Positions 24,870 through 35,700 of a DNA stretch of 64,000 nucleotides are shown piece by piece (positions within the stretch are counted from its first letter, which is position 1; every line of letters begins with the position of its first letter). The DNA comes from Desmonostoc vinosum HA7617-LM4 (GTDB taxonomy: Bacteria > Cyanobacteriota > Cyanobacteriia > Cyanobacteriales > Nostocaceae): contig JAHHHC010000002.1 of NCBI GenBank assembly GCA_019359515.1, forward strand, positions 335,522 through 399,521, read 5' to 3'. The notes under the pieces were generated by a model. The model was not told the origin of the DNA, made no database searches, and worked only from the letters and a program-made list of their open reading frames with translations. The translations under genes were made by a program, and so were the position numbers.

Positions 24870-27209
24870 ATGTCTAATTTGAGCCGGAGACAAATTTTAG
24901 TATTTTTTGCTGGTAGTGCTGGCGCTGCTGTGTTGGGAGACGCGGTTTTAGATGGAGTTGTTTTTGCCAAAACAAAAAAAACTCCACTGAGTTTTACACC
25001 AGTGCGCCTACCTCATCCCTTGAAAATCTATCGATATCAGAAAAGTTACCTACCTACAGGAATTGGTAAGGGAAAAGTACGTAATGCGTCAAAAGATGTT
25101 AAGCTAGCTACCTACACAGTAATTGATGATGTTGTAGTACCACCGGAATACGAACGTTACGTAATTGTGAGTTGGGGCGATCGCGTATTCCCTAACAAAG
25201 ACGATTATTTTGGTTACAACTGCGATTACACAGGTTTTGTTCCCATTGGTAGAACTAATGATACTGGTTATTTATGGGTAAATCACGAATACGTGAGTTT
25301 TCCTTTTTCTGTTCTAGCAGCAGAAGATCCTGCTAGTGTCGAAGGGTTAGCCACCAGCTTTGAATCAGTTATTGGTTGGGCATTACCCTCAACAAAAACG
25401 ATTGAAGTTCAAGGGGAATTTTTATATAACCAAGGTGGATCGATTGTCCGTATTTCTCGCCGTAATGACAAAAAGCGTTTTGCTGTCGTTAGTGGCGATT
25501 CCAGAAACCGCCGCCTTCACGGTCTTTCTGGGTTAGGAATTAATAGTCAACGCAAAGACGACTATAAAGGTATCACTGCTTGGGGAAGTCGCAGTTATCA
25601 ACAAGGAGATCAGAACTATTTGATTGGTACTGGCCCATCTGCAACTCAAGTGTTTAACATTAGTTCTGATGGATTAGGTAACAAAATCATTGGTACTGCT
25701 TACAACTGTTCAGGCGGTACAACTCCTTGGGGAACAATCTTATCTGGTGAAGAAAACTTCCAAGGTAGTGTCAGCGAAGCAGTCAAACCTGATGGTACTC
25801 AGGTAGAGTATCCTGATGGCAGTCTTGGCAAAACTTTTGGTTTAGTCGGTGAAAAATACGGCTGGATTGTCGAAATTGACCCTATTAATCCTAATTTCCG
25901 TCCACGCAAACATACTTGGTTAGGTCGTTTCCGCCACGAAAACGTTACCCTGCGCGCCGAAGCTGGCAAACCATTAATAGCTTACATGGGTGATGACAGA
26001 CGTGGGGGACACACCTGGAAATTTATCAGTACAGGTACTATTTCCTCGCCTACAAGCAAAGAGAATATTAGCTTATGGGAAAGTGGTACTTTGTATGTTG
26101 CCCGTTACAATCCAGATGGCACGGGTCGATGGATACCGTTACTTTTAAATACTCCCACTGATCCTATTTCCCCATCGGTGATTTCTTCTGTAGAATTTGC
26201 TGCTTTGGGTTCAGCGCAAAGAGATGGTCTTTTGCCACTGCCAAGACGTAACGGTGTTGCAGGTGAAACTAAAGATGGTGGGTCTTTTAAATGCACTCGC
26301 ACCAATGAAGCCACAGCACTGCCTGATTATAGAAACAAGAAGCTATCTAACTTCTATCCTTCCCAAGGTGCTGTCCTTGCTGATGCTTTTTTAGCAGCAA
26401 ACTTGGCAGGCGGAACTCCCACTGCACGTCCAGAAGATTTGGAAGTACATCCAACCACCAAAGAAGTATTCATTGCTTATACTGATGGTGCGCCAGGTAG
26501 CGACGGATATCCAGATTCGCGTATTTTCCAAGTTGCCAAGCTGAGTACAGATGTCGATGCAACCCAGCAATCAGGCGGACTGTACAAGATTATTGAAGAT
26601 AGTGCTGATGGTACAGGTTCAACCTTCCGTTGGCAAAGATTTGCTCAAGGTGGGGAAGCAGGATCAGATGATGGTGCTGGTTTTGCGAATGTAGATAACC
26701 TGGTGTTCGACAACAAAGCAAATGTCTGGGGTGTGACTGATATGTCTACTAGCACCCACAACGGTTTTAGTTTGGGTGCAACGCCTACTCAAAACACCAT
26801 TGATCACACAAAATCTGGTAATGTATCTGATTTCACTGGCGTTTTTGGTAATAACTGGCTGTTCTATATCCCGACTAGTGGTGATGATGCGGGTAAGTTA
26901 GTACCTTTTGCTCAAGGGCCAGTGCGTTGCGAGATGACTGGGCCAACTTTTGTAGGAGATACATTAATTATCTCAGTACAGCATCCTGGTGAAGATTCTC
27001 CCATCAACGATGGTACAGTTTTGAATCGCGACATTGAAATACTCAACTTGGATGGTACGTTATTCAATCAAACTCGCAACGTGCCTCGCGGCAGTAGCTG
27101 GCCAAGTAACATTCCCATCGCTGATGGTGGTAAGGGTAATCCGACAGGTGTCCCCCGTCCATCTGTCATTGGTATTCAACCTAAAAAGTCCACTGGCAGT
27201 TTTACCTAA
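24870..27209 (+). CDS. PhoX-family (DUF839) phosphatase, Tat-exported
   Basis: The 779-residue protein begins MSNLSRRQILVFFAGSAGAA, a twin-arginine signal, so it should be exported folded with its metals. The body has PhoX/DUF839 landmarks: GYLWVNHEYVSF, WGTILSGEENFQGSVSE, GWIVEIDPINPNF, LIAYMGDDRRGGHTWKFIS, LEVHPTTKEVFIAYTDG and CEMTGPTFVGDTLIISVQHP. PhoX enzymes are Ca/Fe phosphomonoesterases, typically induced by phosphate starvation. GAGG precedes the ATG by 8-9 nt. It appears monocistronic. Activity on phosphate esters is inferred from the family, not shown. Confidence 0.88.
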   Translation: MSNLSRRQILVFFAGSAGAAVLGDAVLDGVVFAKTKKTPLSFTPVRLPHPLKIYRYQKSYLPTGIGKGKVRNASKDVKLATYTVIDDVVVPPEYERYVIVSWGDRVFPNKDDYFGYNCDYTGFVPIGRTNDTGYLWVNHEYVSFPFSVLAAEDPASVEGLATSFESVIGWALPSTKTIEVQGEFLYNQGGSIVRISRRNDKKRFAVVSGDSRNRRLHGLSGLGINSQRKDDYKGITAWGSRSYQQGDQNYLIGTGPSATQVFNISSDGLGNKIIGTAYNCSGGTTPWGTILSGEENFQGSVSEAVKPDGTQVEYPDGSLGKTFGLVGEKYGWIVEIDPINPNFRPRKHTWLGRFRHENVTLRAEAGKPLIAYMGDDRRGGHTWKFISTGTISSPTSKENISLWESGTLYVARYNPDGTGRWIPLLLNTPTDPISPSVISSVEFAALGSAQRDGLLPLPRRNGVAGETKDGGSFKCTRTNEATALPDYRNKKLSNFYPSQGAVLADAFLAANLAGGTPTARPEDLEVHPTTKEVFIAYTDGAPGSDGYPDSRIFQVAKLSTDVDATQQSGGLYKIIEDSADGTGSTFRWQRFAQGGEAGSDDGAGFANVDNLVFDNKANVWGVTDMSTSTHNGFSLGATPTQNTIDHTKSGNVSDFTGVFGNNWLFYIPTSGDDAGKLVPFAQGPVRCEMTGPTFVGDTLIISVQHPGEDSPINDGTVLNRDIEILNLDGTLFNQTRNVPRGSSWPSNIPIADGGKGNPTGVPRPSVIGIQPKKSTGSFT

Positions 27210-27219
27210 GTTTATTGCC

Positions 27220-27265
27220 TAGAGACGTTGGTACTTAGTAGAGGCGTTGCAATGCGACGTCTCTA
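27220..27265. repeat. TAGAGACGT inverted repeat after the phosphatase gene
   Basis: TAGAGACGT and ACGTCTCTA (9-bp arms) surround GTTGCAATGC. This is a widespread type of short palindromic repeat in Nostocales and may also act as an mRNA 3' hairpin. Confidence 0.65.
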
Positions 27266-27282
27266 CACGTATAATATGCCTT

Positions 27283-27311
27283 AATACAAAAACCCCACTG
27301 ATAAGGTGGGG
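27283..27311 (-). terminator. Intrinsic terminator of the PEP-CTERM gene
   Basis: On the minus strand CCCCAC and GTGGGG (6 bp, 7-nt loop) are followed by TTTTTGTATT. It sits about 95 bp after the stop of the leftward gene. No T-run follows on the plus strand. Confidence 0.75.
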
Positions 27312-27405
27312 AGTGATTCAATCAGGATTTCTCTTGTCAGTACAAATGTACTGTATTTTGTCTCACAAAGCAAGCAATCTCTAGCAAAAGTCAGGAAAAT
27401 TACTT

Positions 27406-27963
27406 CTAATCTGCCACTTTGGTTGCTTTTTTCTTACGCTTCAACCACAATCCCATAGCAGCAGCGATCGCAGTACCACTAACAGTCATTGGTTCTGGTA
27501 CCTTAGCATAGCTGACTGTACCTACTTTGGTTGTGTTTAATAAATCAGCACTCAAGATGCTATAAAAATTGCTGCCTCCAATATCTGAAGGTTCTGGCGC
27601 ACCGCCGATAAAAAACTGATCTTCAACCAAGTAACTTAGCCCCAAAAGTTTGCCATCTTTAAAGCCAACTATCGGAGATAAGCCATCAACATAATTAAAA
27701 TCGCTTACTTCTGTGTATTTAATACCCAAGTAATCAAATAAAACTGTTAATCCATTGCCAACTCCTACTGTCTCTTCGCCTACACCAGTTAGGATTGAGT
27801 CATCATAGCGAAAAGAACCGAAATATTTACCAGGATTGTCGCCTGATGTTGCATCAACAGTGAAGTTGTAATCAATCAAAGCAGCTTGTGTAGGATTAAT
27901 ACCAACAGCAGTAACAGAAATGGCAACAGCAGCAGAAATGCCAAAGTTTTTCGCTAATTTCAT
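27406..27963 (-). CDS. PEP-CTERM exported protein
   Basis: The 185-residue protein from the ATG at 27963 (GGAG 9 nt upstream; an in-frame TTG earlier is less likely) has a signal peptide (KLAKNFGISAAVAISVTAVG, cut after TQA) and a mature region of small beta-type repeats. The C-terminal sorting signal is VPEP, a hydrophobic TVSGTAIAAAMGLWL stretch, then basic KRKKK. This is the PEP-CTERM signal recognised by exosortase, so the protein should be processed at the cell envelope. Function unknown. Convergent to the phosphatase gene. Confidence 0.9.
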   Translation of the reverse strand: MKLAKNFGISAAVAISVTAVGINPTQAALIDYNFTVDATSGDNPGKYFGSFRYDDSILTGVGEETVGVGNGLTVLFDYLGIKYTEVSDFNYVDGLSPIVGFKDGKLLGLSYLVEDQFFIGGAPEPSDIGGSNFYSILSADLLNTTKVGTVSYAKVPEPMTVSGTAIAAAMGLWLKRKKKATKVAD

Positions 27964-28538
27964 TAGAAAATACTCCAAACCTGAAAAATCACTAATTCTG
28001 TAATTTCACTTAGATAAACTTTTCACCGTTGTATGAAGGTTAAGAAATCTCAAAAATAAGGTTATTTTCACTTAATCTTTACGTTTGTCAGCAATATATA
28101 AATTCTGTATGAACAACTATAGGAATCTGACTTGATTGATGAAATTATTTGCGTAGGCTGAGCGAAGTCGAAGCCTACGGGTAATGCTCAGGCTACGGGG
28201 AGTAGGGAGTGTTTCAGAAATCAAATAGGAGTTCTAATAGACTCCTGAATTCTTATAGAGATTAGAAATTTGAAAGTATCAGTATACTGGCATGTTCAAA
28301 GCAGCATCAAAAAATTTAAGATTAAAGCGATCGCTTTGTGACTAAAACCAGAATATATTCATCCCCAACTTAACTGAGAAAGCTGAAGCAATTTTCCAAC
28401 AATCGCGGATACTGGGATTCTACAACTAAATATAAAAAAGTTTCTTACCCTACTCCCCACTCCCCTTTTCAGAAAAAATACATGTGTTAGTTAGATATAA
28501 TAATGACTCATTCTTTGTTTTCCTAACTGGAGAAACTA
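27964..28538. other. Intergenic region before argG
   Basis: These 575 bp carry divergent promoters for the PEP-CTERM gene and argG. There is a small palindrome (CGTAGGCT..AGCCTACG, ~28152-28180) and repeat-like CTACTCCCCACTCC text near 28450. No gene or RNA is recognised. Confidence 0.5.
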
Positions 28539-29741
28539 ATGGGTCGCGCCAAAAAGGTTGTCCTGGCATATTCTGGAGGAGTGGATACCTCAGTTTGCAT
28601 ACCTTACCTCAAGCATGAGTGGGGTGTAGAAGAAGTAATTACCTTAGCAGCAGATTTAGGTCAAGGAGATGAACTAGAGCTAGTTCGAGAAAAAGCTCTA
28701 AAATCAGGTGCAAGTGAGTCCCTAGTGGCGGACGTCAAAGACAGTTTTGTTCAAGATTACGCCTTTAGAGCGATTCAAGCCAACACCCTATACGAAAATC
28801 GCTATCCTCTGGGAACTGCCCTTGCTCGTCCATTAATTGCCAAAATATTAGTAGAAACAGCCCAAAAATATGGTGCTGATGCGATCGCTCATGGTTGTAC
28901 TGGCAAAGGAAATGATCAGGTTCGCTTTGATGTCTCCTGTGCAGCCTTGAATCCCCATTTGATGATACTCGCACCAGCCAGGGAATGGGGGATGAGCCGT
29001 GAAAAAACTATCGCCTATGGTGAACAGTTTGGTATTCCTGCGCCGGTGAAAAAATCTTCTCCCTACAGCATTGACAAAAATTTACTTGGTCGTAGCATCG
29101 AAGCTGGTGTATTGGAAGATCCAGCAGCAGAACCACCAGAAGAAATTTATGAAATGACCAAAGCGATCGCTAACACTCCAGATGAGCCAGAATACATCGA
29201 AATTGGCTTTCACCAAGGTATTCCTACAACTCTTAACGGTATTGATAAAAAACCAGTTGAGCTAATTGAGCAACTTAATCAATTGGCAGGAAATCACGGC
29301 ATCGGGCGGATTGACATGATAGAGAACCGTCTAGTAGGCATCAAATCGCGGGAAATCTACGAATCACCAGCCATGTTGGTGTTAATCCAAGCCCACAGAG
29401 ATTTAGAAAGCTTAACCCTGACAGCAGATGTCACCCATTACAAGCGTGGCATTGAAGAAACTTACAGCCAAATAGTTTATAACGGTTTATGGTACAGTCC
29501 ACTCAAAGTTGCACTTGATGCCTTTATTCAAAAAACACAAGAACGTGTATCTGGAATTGTGCGACTAAAATTTTTCAAAGGCAACGCCAATGTGGTCGGG
29601 CGTTGGAGCAATAATTCCCTTTACAGCACCGATTTAGCAACCTACGGTGCTGAAGACCAATTTGACCACAAAGCCGCCGAAGGCTTCATCTACGTTTGGG
29701 GGCTACCAACTCGCATTTGGTCGCAACAAACTAGGGGTTAG
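28539..29741 (+). CDS. argG: Argininosuccinate synthase
   Basis: The 400-residue enzyme joins citrulline and aspartate using ATP, the penultimate step of arginine synthesis. It shows the N-type ATP pyrophosphatase P-loop ([18 protein letters not shown]), [32 protein letters not shown] and [16 protein letters not shown]. Length and order are standard. The stop codon lies in the first bases of a G-rich heptamer array (CTAGGGGTTAGGG), so the last one or two residues may be repeat-derived. Confidence 0.97.
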   Translation: MGRAKKVVLAYSGGVDTSVCIPYLKHEWGVEEVITLAADLGQGDELELVREKALKSGASESLVADVKDSFVQDYAFRAIQANTLYENRYPLGTALARPLIAKILVETAQKYGADAIAHGCTGKGNDQVRFDVSCAALNPHLMILAPAREWGMSREKTIAYGEQFGIPAPVKKSSPYSIDKNLLGRSIEAGVLEDPAAEPPEEIYEMTKAIANTPDEPEYIEIGFHQGIPTTLNGIDKKPVELIEQLNQLAGNHGIGRIDMIENRLVGIKSREIYESPAMLVLIQAHRDLESLTLTADVTHYKRGIEETYSQIVYNGLWYSPLKVALDAFIQKTQERVSGIVRLKFFKGNANVVGRWSNNSLYSTDLATYGAEDQFDHKAAEGFIYVWGLPTRIWSQQTRG

Positions 29742-29830
29742 GGATTGGGGACTGGGGACTGGGGACTGGGGACTGGGGACTGGGGACTGGGGATTGGGGA
29801 TTGGGGACTGGGGACTGGGGACTGGGGGGG
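29734..29830 (+). repeat. Heptanucleotide tandem array C (GGGGACT), about 13 units
   Basis: Array of GGGGACT with some GGGGATT, beginning at the argG stop codon. Same family and same strand orientation as arrays A and B. Confidence 0.9.
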
Positions 29831-29867
29831 ATTGATTATTTTTTCCCCTACTCCCCCATCCTTTCAA

Positions 29868-29986
29868 AGGTAGGTTTTTAATATTCAGCCTGAAAAACCC
29901 ATTTTTTTGTTCTAGAATCTTTCTTTGCGTCTCCCCATCCCCGCGTCCCCGCGTCGATCAAAACGCGAAATCTCAAAATCCTACCC
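29868..29986. repeat. MITE-like repeat, copy 2
   Basis: This is related to 23164-23291: GGTAGGTTTTTAATATTCAG at the left end, CCCCGCGT units inside, AAAACGCGAAATCT and CCTACCC at the right end. It lies between array C and the DedA stop codon. Confidence 0.75.
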
Positions 29987-30013
29987 ACAAAAGATTCCCC
30001 CATCCCCCTCTTC

Positions 30014-30643
30014 TCACTCTTCCGTAGCACTCTTAACTTGGCGAGACTCTAACCACAGGGGTATAGCAATCAAAGCTGCTAAAATTAGCAACGCCACAAT
30101 TGCAAATTGACTCATCCAAGCTACCAATTGCTCTAAGGGGACAACTTTGCCTGCAAAGAAAGCTAAAGTCACCATCTGACTACCCCAGGCGATCGCCCCT
30201 AACAAGTTGTATAAAAAGAATTTACCGAAAGGCATTTCAGCTATACCAGCCAATGGTGCGGCAAAAACTCGCAACAGAGCAAAGAAACGACCGAAAAATA
30301 CAGCCTTTGCATCATTTTGACTAAATTGTTCTTTAATACTCACTAGCCGCACTTCCGAAACTCTAAATATCTTGCCAACTCGTACTAAGAAAGGCCAACC
30401 ACCAGTTCTACCAATCCAATAACCGCAAGTAGCACCAATCACAGCACCCATAACAGCGTTGCTCAGAACCAGCCAGAAATTTAGCTCATTATTGCCAGCC
30501 AAAAACCCACCTACTAAGGTAACGGTTTCACCAGGAAGGGGAATGCCTAAATTTTCTAGCAAAATTCCGAAAAAAATTGCCCAGTAGCCGTATGTATGAG
30601 CAACTTCCTGAATGTTTTCTAGTGAAATCAGCTCTAAAGACAT
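30014..30643 (-). CDS. DedA/SNARE-associated family membrane protein
   Basis: The 209-residue integral membrane protein has the DedA hallmark GILLENLGIPLPGETVTLVGGFLAG, then GATCGYWIGRTGG, FFGRFFALLRVFAAPLAGIAEM (the conserved FGRF..R..AP.AG) and a terminal membrane helix. DedA proteins help maintain membrane potential and take part in lipid carrier flipping in other bacteria. Single gene; its 3' end adjoins repeat copy 2. Confidence 0.92.
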   Translation of the reverse strand: MSLELISLENIQEVAHTYGYWAIFFGILLENLGIPLPGETVTLVGGFLAGNNELNFWLVLSNAVMGAVIGATCGYWIGRTGGWPFLVRVGKIFRVSEVRLVSIKEQFSQNDAKAVFFGRFFALLRVFAAPLAGIAEMPFGKFFLYNLLGAIAWGSQMVTLAFFAGKVVPLEQLVAWMSQFAIVALLILAALIAIPLWLESRQVKSATEE

Positions 30644-31110
30644 TCCGCACCACCGTCTTTACAAATTTTTACTTTTACTACATTCTTGCTCATTATTGAG
30701 TGAGGTGTCAATTAAGCCACCGGAGGGAATTCATGATTTTATCTAGTTTAGAGTCTATGGTAACTATATGGTATTTAAATGTAGGCTATTGAATTTTGAG
30801 AATTCTGTACCACAGATACATAGTTATAGAGAAAAAGCAATACAATTTTTATAAAAAATTTATAAATATCTAGAGGAATTATAAAAATACTGTAAAAGAT
30901 ACGGTTGCTACTGAAATTCATAGGCGCTTATGCCTATATTGAGAGAGTTATCACAAATTATACGACATGAATACTGAAATAAAACACCTCAATTGCATTG
31001 CTGTAAGTCCCCAAATATCTGGGTAAAGCAGTTCTTTGCTGTTGTCAGGAAAAGCAGTATCGATGTCACTTTTCAGTTTTTGTAAATCTTTCAACTACCC
31101 AGTTAAATTC
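30644..31110. other. Divergent intergenic region
   Basis: These 467 bp lie between the DedA and STAS genes. AT-rich DNA with no repeat family seen. In-frame starts for the STAS gene exist at 31036 and 31063 but would add a non-homologous N-terminus. Confidence 0.4.
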
Positions 31111-31473
31111 ATGACTCTCACACAAGAATTTCAAGAGCTTCAAGTAATTTTGTTCAAACCTCAAGGAAGTATAGACTTACAAGGCGGTATGGTCTTAGGC
31201 GAACAGATGGCTGAAGTAGTACCCCAGACTCATCAACTCTGGGTAATTGACCTAGCAGCAGTAGATTTCATGGATAGTTCTGGGTTAGTTCCCTTAGTTA
31301 AAGGGCTAAAAGCTGCACGCCAGAGTGGTTGTCGCTTGGTTCTTTGCAATGTACAAGCTCGTGTAAAGTTAATTTTGGAACTTACTCAACTTGATTCAGT
31401 GTTTGAAATTTTCGATAGTTACGAAGAAATCCTGACGCTTGTCAAAGATAACAGATTGGCGCTAGTGGGTTGA
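31111..31473 (+). CDS. STAS-domain anti-sigma factor antagonist-like protein
   Basis: From the ATG at 31111 the protein is 120 residues, the length of a single STAS domain. It shows FKPQGSIDLQGGMVLGEQM, WVIDLAAVDFMDSSGLVPLVKGL (the phosphorylated Ser of SpoIIAA-type antagonists falls in DSSG) and LCNVQARVKLILELTQLDSVFEIF. It is expected to bind an anti-sigma kinase or a related partner under Ser phosphorylation control. Earlier in-frame starts (31036, 31063) lack family support. A terminator follows at 31506. Confidence 0.85.
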   Translation: MTLTQEFQELQVILFKPQGSIDLQGGMVLGEQMAEVVPQTHQLWVIDLAAVDFMDSSGLVPLVKGLKAARQSGCRLVLCNVQARVKLILELTQLDSVFEIFDSYEEILTLVKDNRLALVG

Positions 31474-31505
31474 TTGTTTGTAAATCAAAACTTTTGTTCA
31501 ATTAC

Positions 31506-31547
31506 AAAACTGTGGGGCTATCAGACTTTGGCAGCCTCAGTTTTTTT
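31506..31547 (+). terminator. Intrinsic terminator of the STAS gene
   Basis: AAACTG..GGGGCT and AGCCTCAGTTT pair with a small bulge and run into seven T, about 35 bp after the stop. Confidence 0.65.
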
Positions 31548-31567
31548 GACTTGTTAATACTAGTAAT

Positions 31568-32638
31568 CTAACGTAATGAACGAAATATGACTCGCCCTGG
31601 ATATTCTTGTTGATTAATTCGCGCATAAACTCGCAAACATGTCAGCACTTCTCCAGGAACACCGCCACAATCTAGTTGCAAGTCGTCTTTAGATAGGGCG
31701 CAAATATCAGCATACAGTCCAGATAGTTGACGAATTCGCACTTCGTTACCTGCGTTATTCGCCCTGTCGGCAATTTTTTTGAGGATACGTCTTGATTCTT
31801 GCTGCAATTTTCCCCACCAAGAATAACGTTCTACTGGTGGGATGAAAACTAGGGAATGTATGGCTTCGTCTATGTCAATCCAAGCGTGTAAAGTTAATAA
31901 TGGATCGGGATTTTGTTCGGCTTTTTGGGTGCGTTGGATGCGATCGCTTAATGCCTCGATGTATTGAGTCCGCTGTTCTGGTTTAGAATGTAAGGAAATG
32001 ATATCAAAGTTAAATACGCTTTTGAGCGCGTGATGTAAGTCGGGTTCGATATCAATAAAGGTGATATATAAAGGTAAAAAGCTAGTAATTAAATCTAAAT
32101 CTTCTGATAAATTAATATTTAAAAGTGCTGGTTGAGATAAGCATAAACCTTGGGCTTGTACTGTACCGCTAAGTCCAGGGTAAATAATTTCATCTCTGTT
32201 AAAAGGCAGTTGATCAAGATTGATGTTATCTTCTATTGCACCAGCTTGTTGGGCTAAATCTAAGGCGCGTTGTCGCCATGATGTAGCTAAGTCTTCTGGA
32301 ACTCTCAGCAGTTTTCTCTGGATTTCGTTCCATAAGTCGGCGTCGGTTTGGCTTTGCAGTTGGGAATTTTCTAGGTAAAGTGTCAGTTCTGGATCGGAGT
32401 TGAAGGCTTGCTGAAGGTGGGTGAGTTTTAAGTCATTGGTGGGATCTTCTTGTGGTTGGGCTGGTTGTAGTAGGTGATGGAGTTCTTGCAGGAGTTCGTC
32501 GCATGTTTGGGCTGCTGGATCTTGTGGGTTTTCTAGGCGGGCTTGGTTTAGGGTGGCTTGTAGTCCGTGTAGGGTAAATCTTAGCAGTTGGGCTAGTTGT
32601 GAGTTTTGTGTTTGTAATAGTTGATGTAAATGCTGCAT
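31568..32638 (-). CDS. Unknown protein, third gene of the dynamin/Hsp70-like cluster
   Basis: The 356-residue soluble protein has no motif I recognise. The N-terminal ~110 residues are Gln/Leu-rich and helical (MQHLHQLLQTQNSQLAQLLR). The middle has beta-type ITFIDIEPDLHHALKSVFNFD, and the C-terminus is basic (EYPGRVIFRSLR). It follows the Hsp70-like gene on the same strand after 91 bp and is the last gene of a three-gene set. By position it would correspond to SrfA if the set is SrfABC-like, but sequence support for that is absent here. Confidence 0.7.
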   Translation of the reverse strand: MQHLHQLLQTQNSQLAQLLRFTLHGLQATLNQARLENPQDPAAQTCDELLQELHHLLQPAQPQEDPTNDLKLTHLQQAFNSDPELTLYLENSQLQSQTDADLWNEIQRKLLRVPEDLATSWRQRALDLAQQAGAIEDNINLDQLPFNRDEIIYPGLSGTVQAQGLCLSQPALLNINLSEDLDLITSFLPLYITFIDIEPDLHHALKSVFNFDIISLHSKPEQRTQYIEALSDRIQRTQKAEQNPDPLLTLHAWIDIDEAIHSLVFIPPVERYSWWGKLQQESRRILKKIADRANNAGNEVRIRQLSGLYADICALSKDDLQLDCGGVPGEVLTCLRVYARINQQEYPGRVIFRSLR

Positions 32639-32729
32639 GGATGTTGGGTTTTTATCTCACGCAGAGGCGCAGAGACGCAGAGGTTTTTAAAGCTTTTGCG
32701 TGAGGTAAGTTTGTGAGTGGTGGGAGGTT

Positions 32730-35700
32730 TTAATGGATGCCGCAAAAGGGATCGCGTTCTTTATCGACTTCGTTGGGTTGTAGTTCTAGTTGGGTTTGGA
32801 AGACGCATCCTGGTTGTTTGAGGCTTTCGGGATTTTTTGATGTCCAGTAGGGGACTTCACCGGCGTGCATCCGAAGGATGCCTTTGTCGTCTAGGGAGAC
32901 GCGGTATTGGCAGGGGTAGTCTGTGGTGATGTCTGGTTTGCTAAGTGCGCCTATTCGTATCCATTTTTTGGTGTTGGTTGCGGTGTCTGTTTGGTAAACG
33001 TAGAAGGTGTGCTGCCCGGTTTGGGGGAAGGGGGGGAGGGGGTTACTGATTAAGCCGGTTGCTGGTTGGGTTTGTCCATCTTGGAGGTAGTGGAAGTCTT
33101 GCAGGAGTTTGCGATCGCTTCCTACTTCAAATACTAGGTGATAAGCACCCGGTTGGTGAACTGTGGCTGATTCGATGACGTTGATGGCTATGTCACCATC
33201 GTTGAGATCTTTTTGGGGACGCTCAACTGCGATGTTCCAGGTTAAGTTACCATCTGTAAATATTGTTGGTGTTTCTAAGGTGTCTAAGGCTGTGGATATT
33301 GCTGATCGCACGTCGATACCAGGGACATCTATTAAATAGTGGGGGTTGCCTTGACAAAGTAGGACGCTAAACTGTAATGTCTGGTCAATCTCGAACTGGA
33401 TTTTGATGTTTTTGAGAAATTCTGGTTCGTCTATCCCCAGTTTTTCCATGAGGCTTTTGCCGTCGAAGCTACCCCAAAGTCTTAAGTCTCCGTCTTCGTA
33501 GTCTTGGCGGTAGACGATGTTGGTTAATTGGATGCCTTGCCAGGTGGTGCGAACTTTGGCTACACTCTCTTGTGGTACGAGTTGGTAAAGTTCTTGTCCG
33601 GCTTTGAATATTGGCAGGAGTTCGTTACTTTGGGTTTTACGTTTAAAGTTGCAGGGTAGGTAATAAAATAGGTTTTTAACGTCGATTTCTAGTTGGTTGG
33701 CTCCTTTACGCAGCAGTCCTTTGGATTCTTCGGGATCGAATCTCAGTCGGCGTAGTTTCTCGGCGTAGCAAGCACCGGCGGAGGTGGCAAGTTTGGTAAA
33801 TTCCAAAACAAAGGTGATGCGTTCGGGATTCCAAACAAAATACGGAGATTTGCTAAATTCTTGGTAGATGTGGCGCTGTACTATGTCGAGGTTGCAGGTT
33901 TTACCGGATAGGATTAACCAGTCAACTTTTTGTGTGCCGGAATTGTGGTTATGTTCGTCGGAACGCAAGCGACTATGCATCAATCCTTTGGCAATACCAA
34001 TGGCCTCTTTGATTGCAGAGGTGGCGGCTCGTTCAAATTGCTGGCTATCTAAGATAACGTGGATGTTATGAGGATTGATGATTTGCAATTTGACGCCTGT
34101 TTGACTCAGTAGTTCAGAAATTTGCTGTTCAGTCAGCGTGAAGGTTAAGGGGGAAGCAGCTGGTGGTTGCTGCTGTCCAAGTTTGAGTTTGGCTGCTTCT
34201 GCATGATCCCAAAGGCTATAGAATGTTTGCAAACGCTGGGGTGCTTGTTGCCAACGGGTGGGTAGGACTTTTTCGGCGGTATCTAAGGCATCTTTATAGG
34301 CAACGTCGCCTTCTGGATTCTGCTTATCTAAACATTTTAAAAGACTGCCGCTTTTGAATTTACTTTGTTCTAGGAAGCGTTCGTTTAATTCGGAGTTAAT
34401 TAAGTCTTCTAGTTTTTCGCTGGTGATATCTCCGGCGGTGATTGCTGTTAAGAGAAAATCAGCGATCGCTACTTTTAATAATCTGAAAATTCGCAGTGTG
34501 ATTAATTCACCACCTAATTGTAAATGACCAGATGAACCTAATAGTTTAGGGGTGAGTTTATAATAGCGCCCTCCTAAACCTCTATCTTCATAGTCGGCAA
34601 AGAAGGGTGTTTTGTCTTCTAGGGTGAGTTCGATTAAGGCTAAGTCGGTGGTGCCACCGCCAATGTCTAATACTAAAACGTTTTGTGACCATTTGTTGCC
34701 GTCGCGGCGACAACGGGTTTTGAATGACTCGATACCGATGTTGAGATTACCGCCAAATTCTCGCCACAAAAAGAATATCGCTACGGAAACGGCTTCATCG
34801 TAAGCTGTTTGCACATCATCGATACCTAACTGTTCAACTAGTTCCTTGACTTCCTTACGGACTACTGGCGGTGCAACTGTGGGATAGGTGACGACTGCTG
34901 TTAAGAAATCCCCTTCCGAAAATCTGCGTTGTGCCCGTTGGCGATAGTCTTCAGTTAACTCGATTAAATGTGCCCAAGCTGCTTGGATTAATTCGTTAGC
35001 GGTGATTGTTTCTTCTTTACCATCTACAATAATCGGAAAATCTCGCTCTTGTCCAAAATAACGTTTGGGTGAGTGGTGAAATTTGCTGATAATTTCTTTT
35101 AAAGAACTGCTTGTACCTTGAGCGATCGCTTTTTTTCTATTATCTCTTGCTTCTCTACCCATGCGTAGTTGCAAGGCGGTTAATTGAGAAACTTCCAACT
35201 CGCTAGGGATTTCTGTGTCGCGGCGATCAATATCCAGCACAACTGGAATTAAATTTTGCGATTCTAGAGTCGGAACGCGAAACACTTCATGATATATCTG
35301 ATAAAGTTGTTTGCTCACAGCACGGCGAAATCTTTCACTGTTACCTAAACATAGTTCTATTTGACGAATCGCTTCTAGGAATTGCTCTTTATTATCGCCT
35401 TCAAAGACTTCAATTAACTGTGTTGGTTGGATTTCTAAATTGCGGCAAATATCAGCGATAAATTTTTCCCACTCTGCAATACTAACATCTGGTAAAGCCA
35501 CAGATACAGGAGAACTCAGCCATTGCACCAAGCGTTCGCGCAACCGTTTTTCTTGTTCTTTGGGCAAAATTTCGGCGATGGGAACTTCAATCGGATCAAA
35601 CAATGTCACTGTGGAATTCGAGGTGCCAAAATCTAAAGCAAACCATCCTGGAAATTTTTGTCTAGGTTTTTCATTTGGTTGTTTACTATCGTCATTTAGT

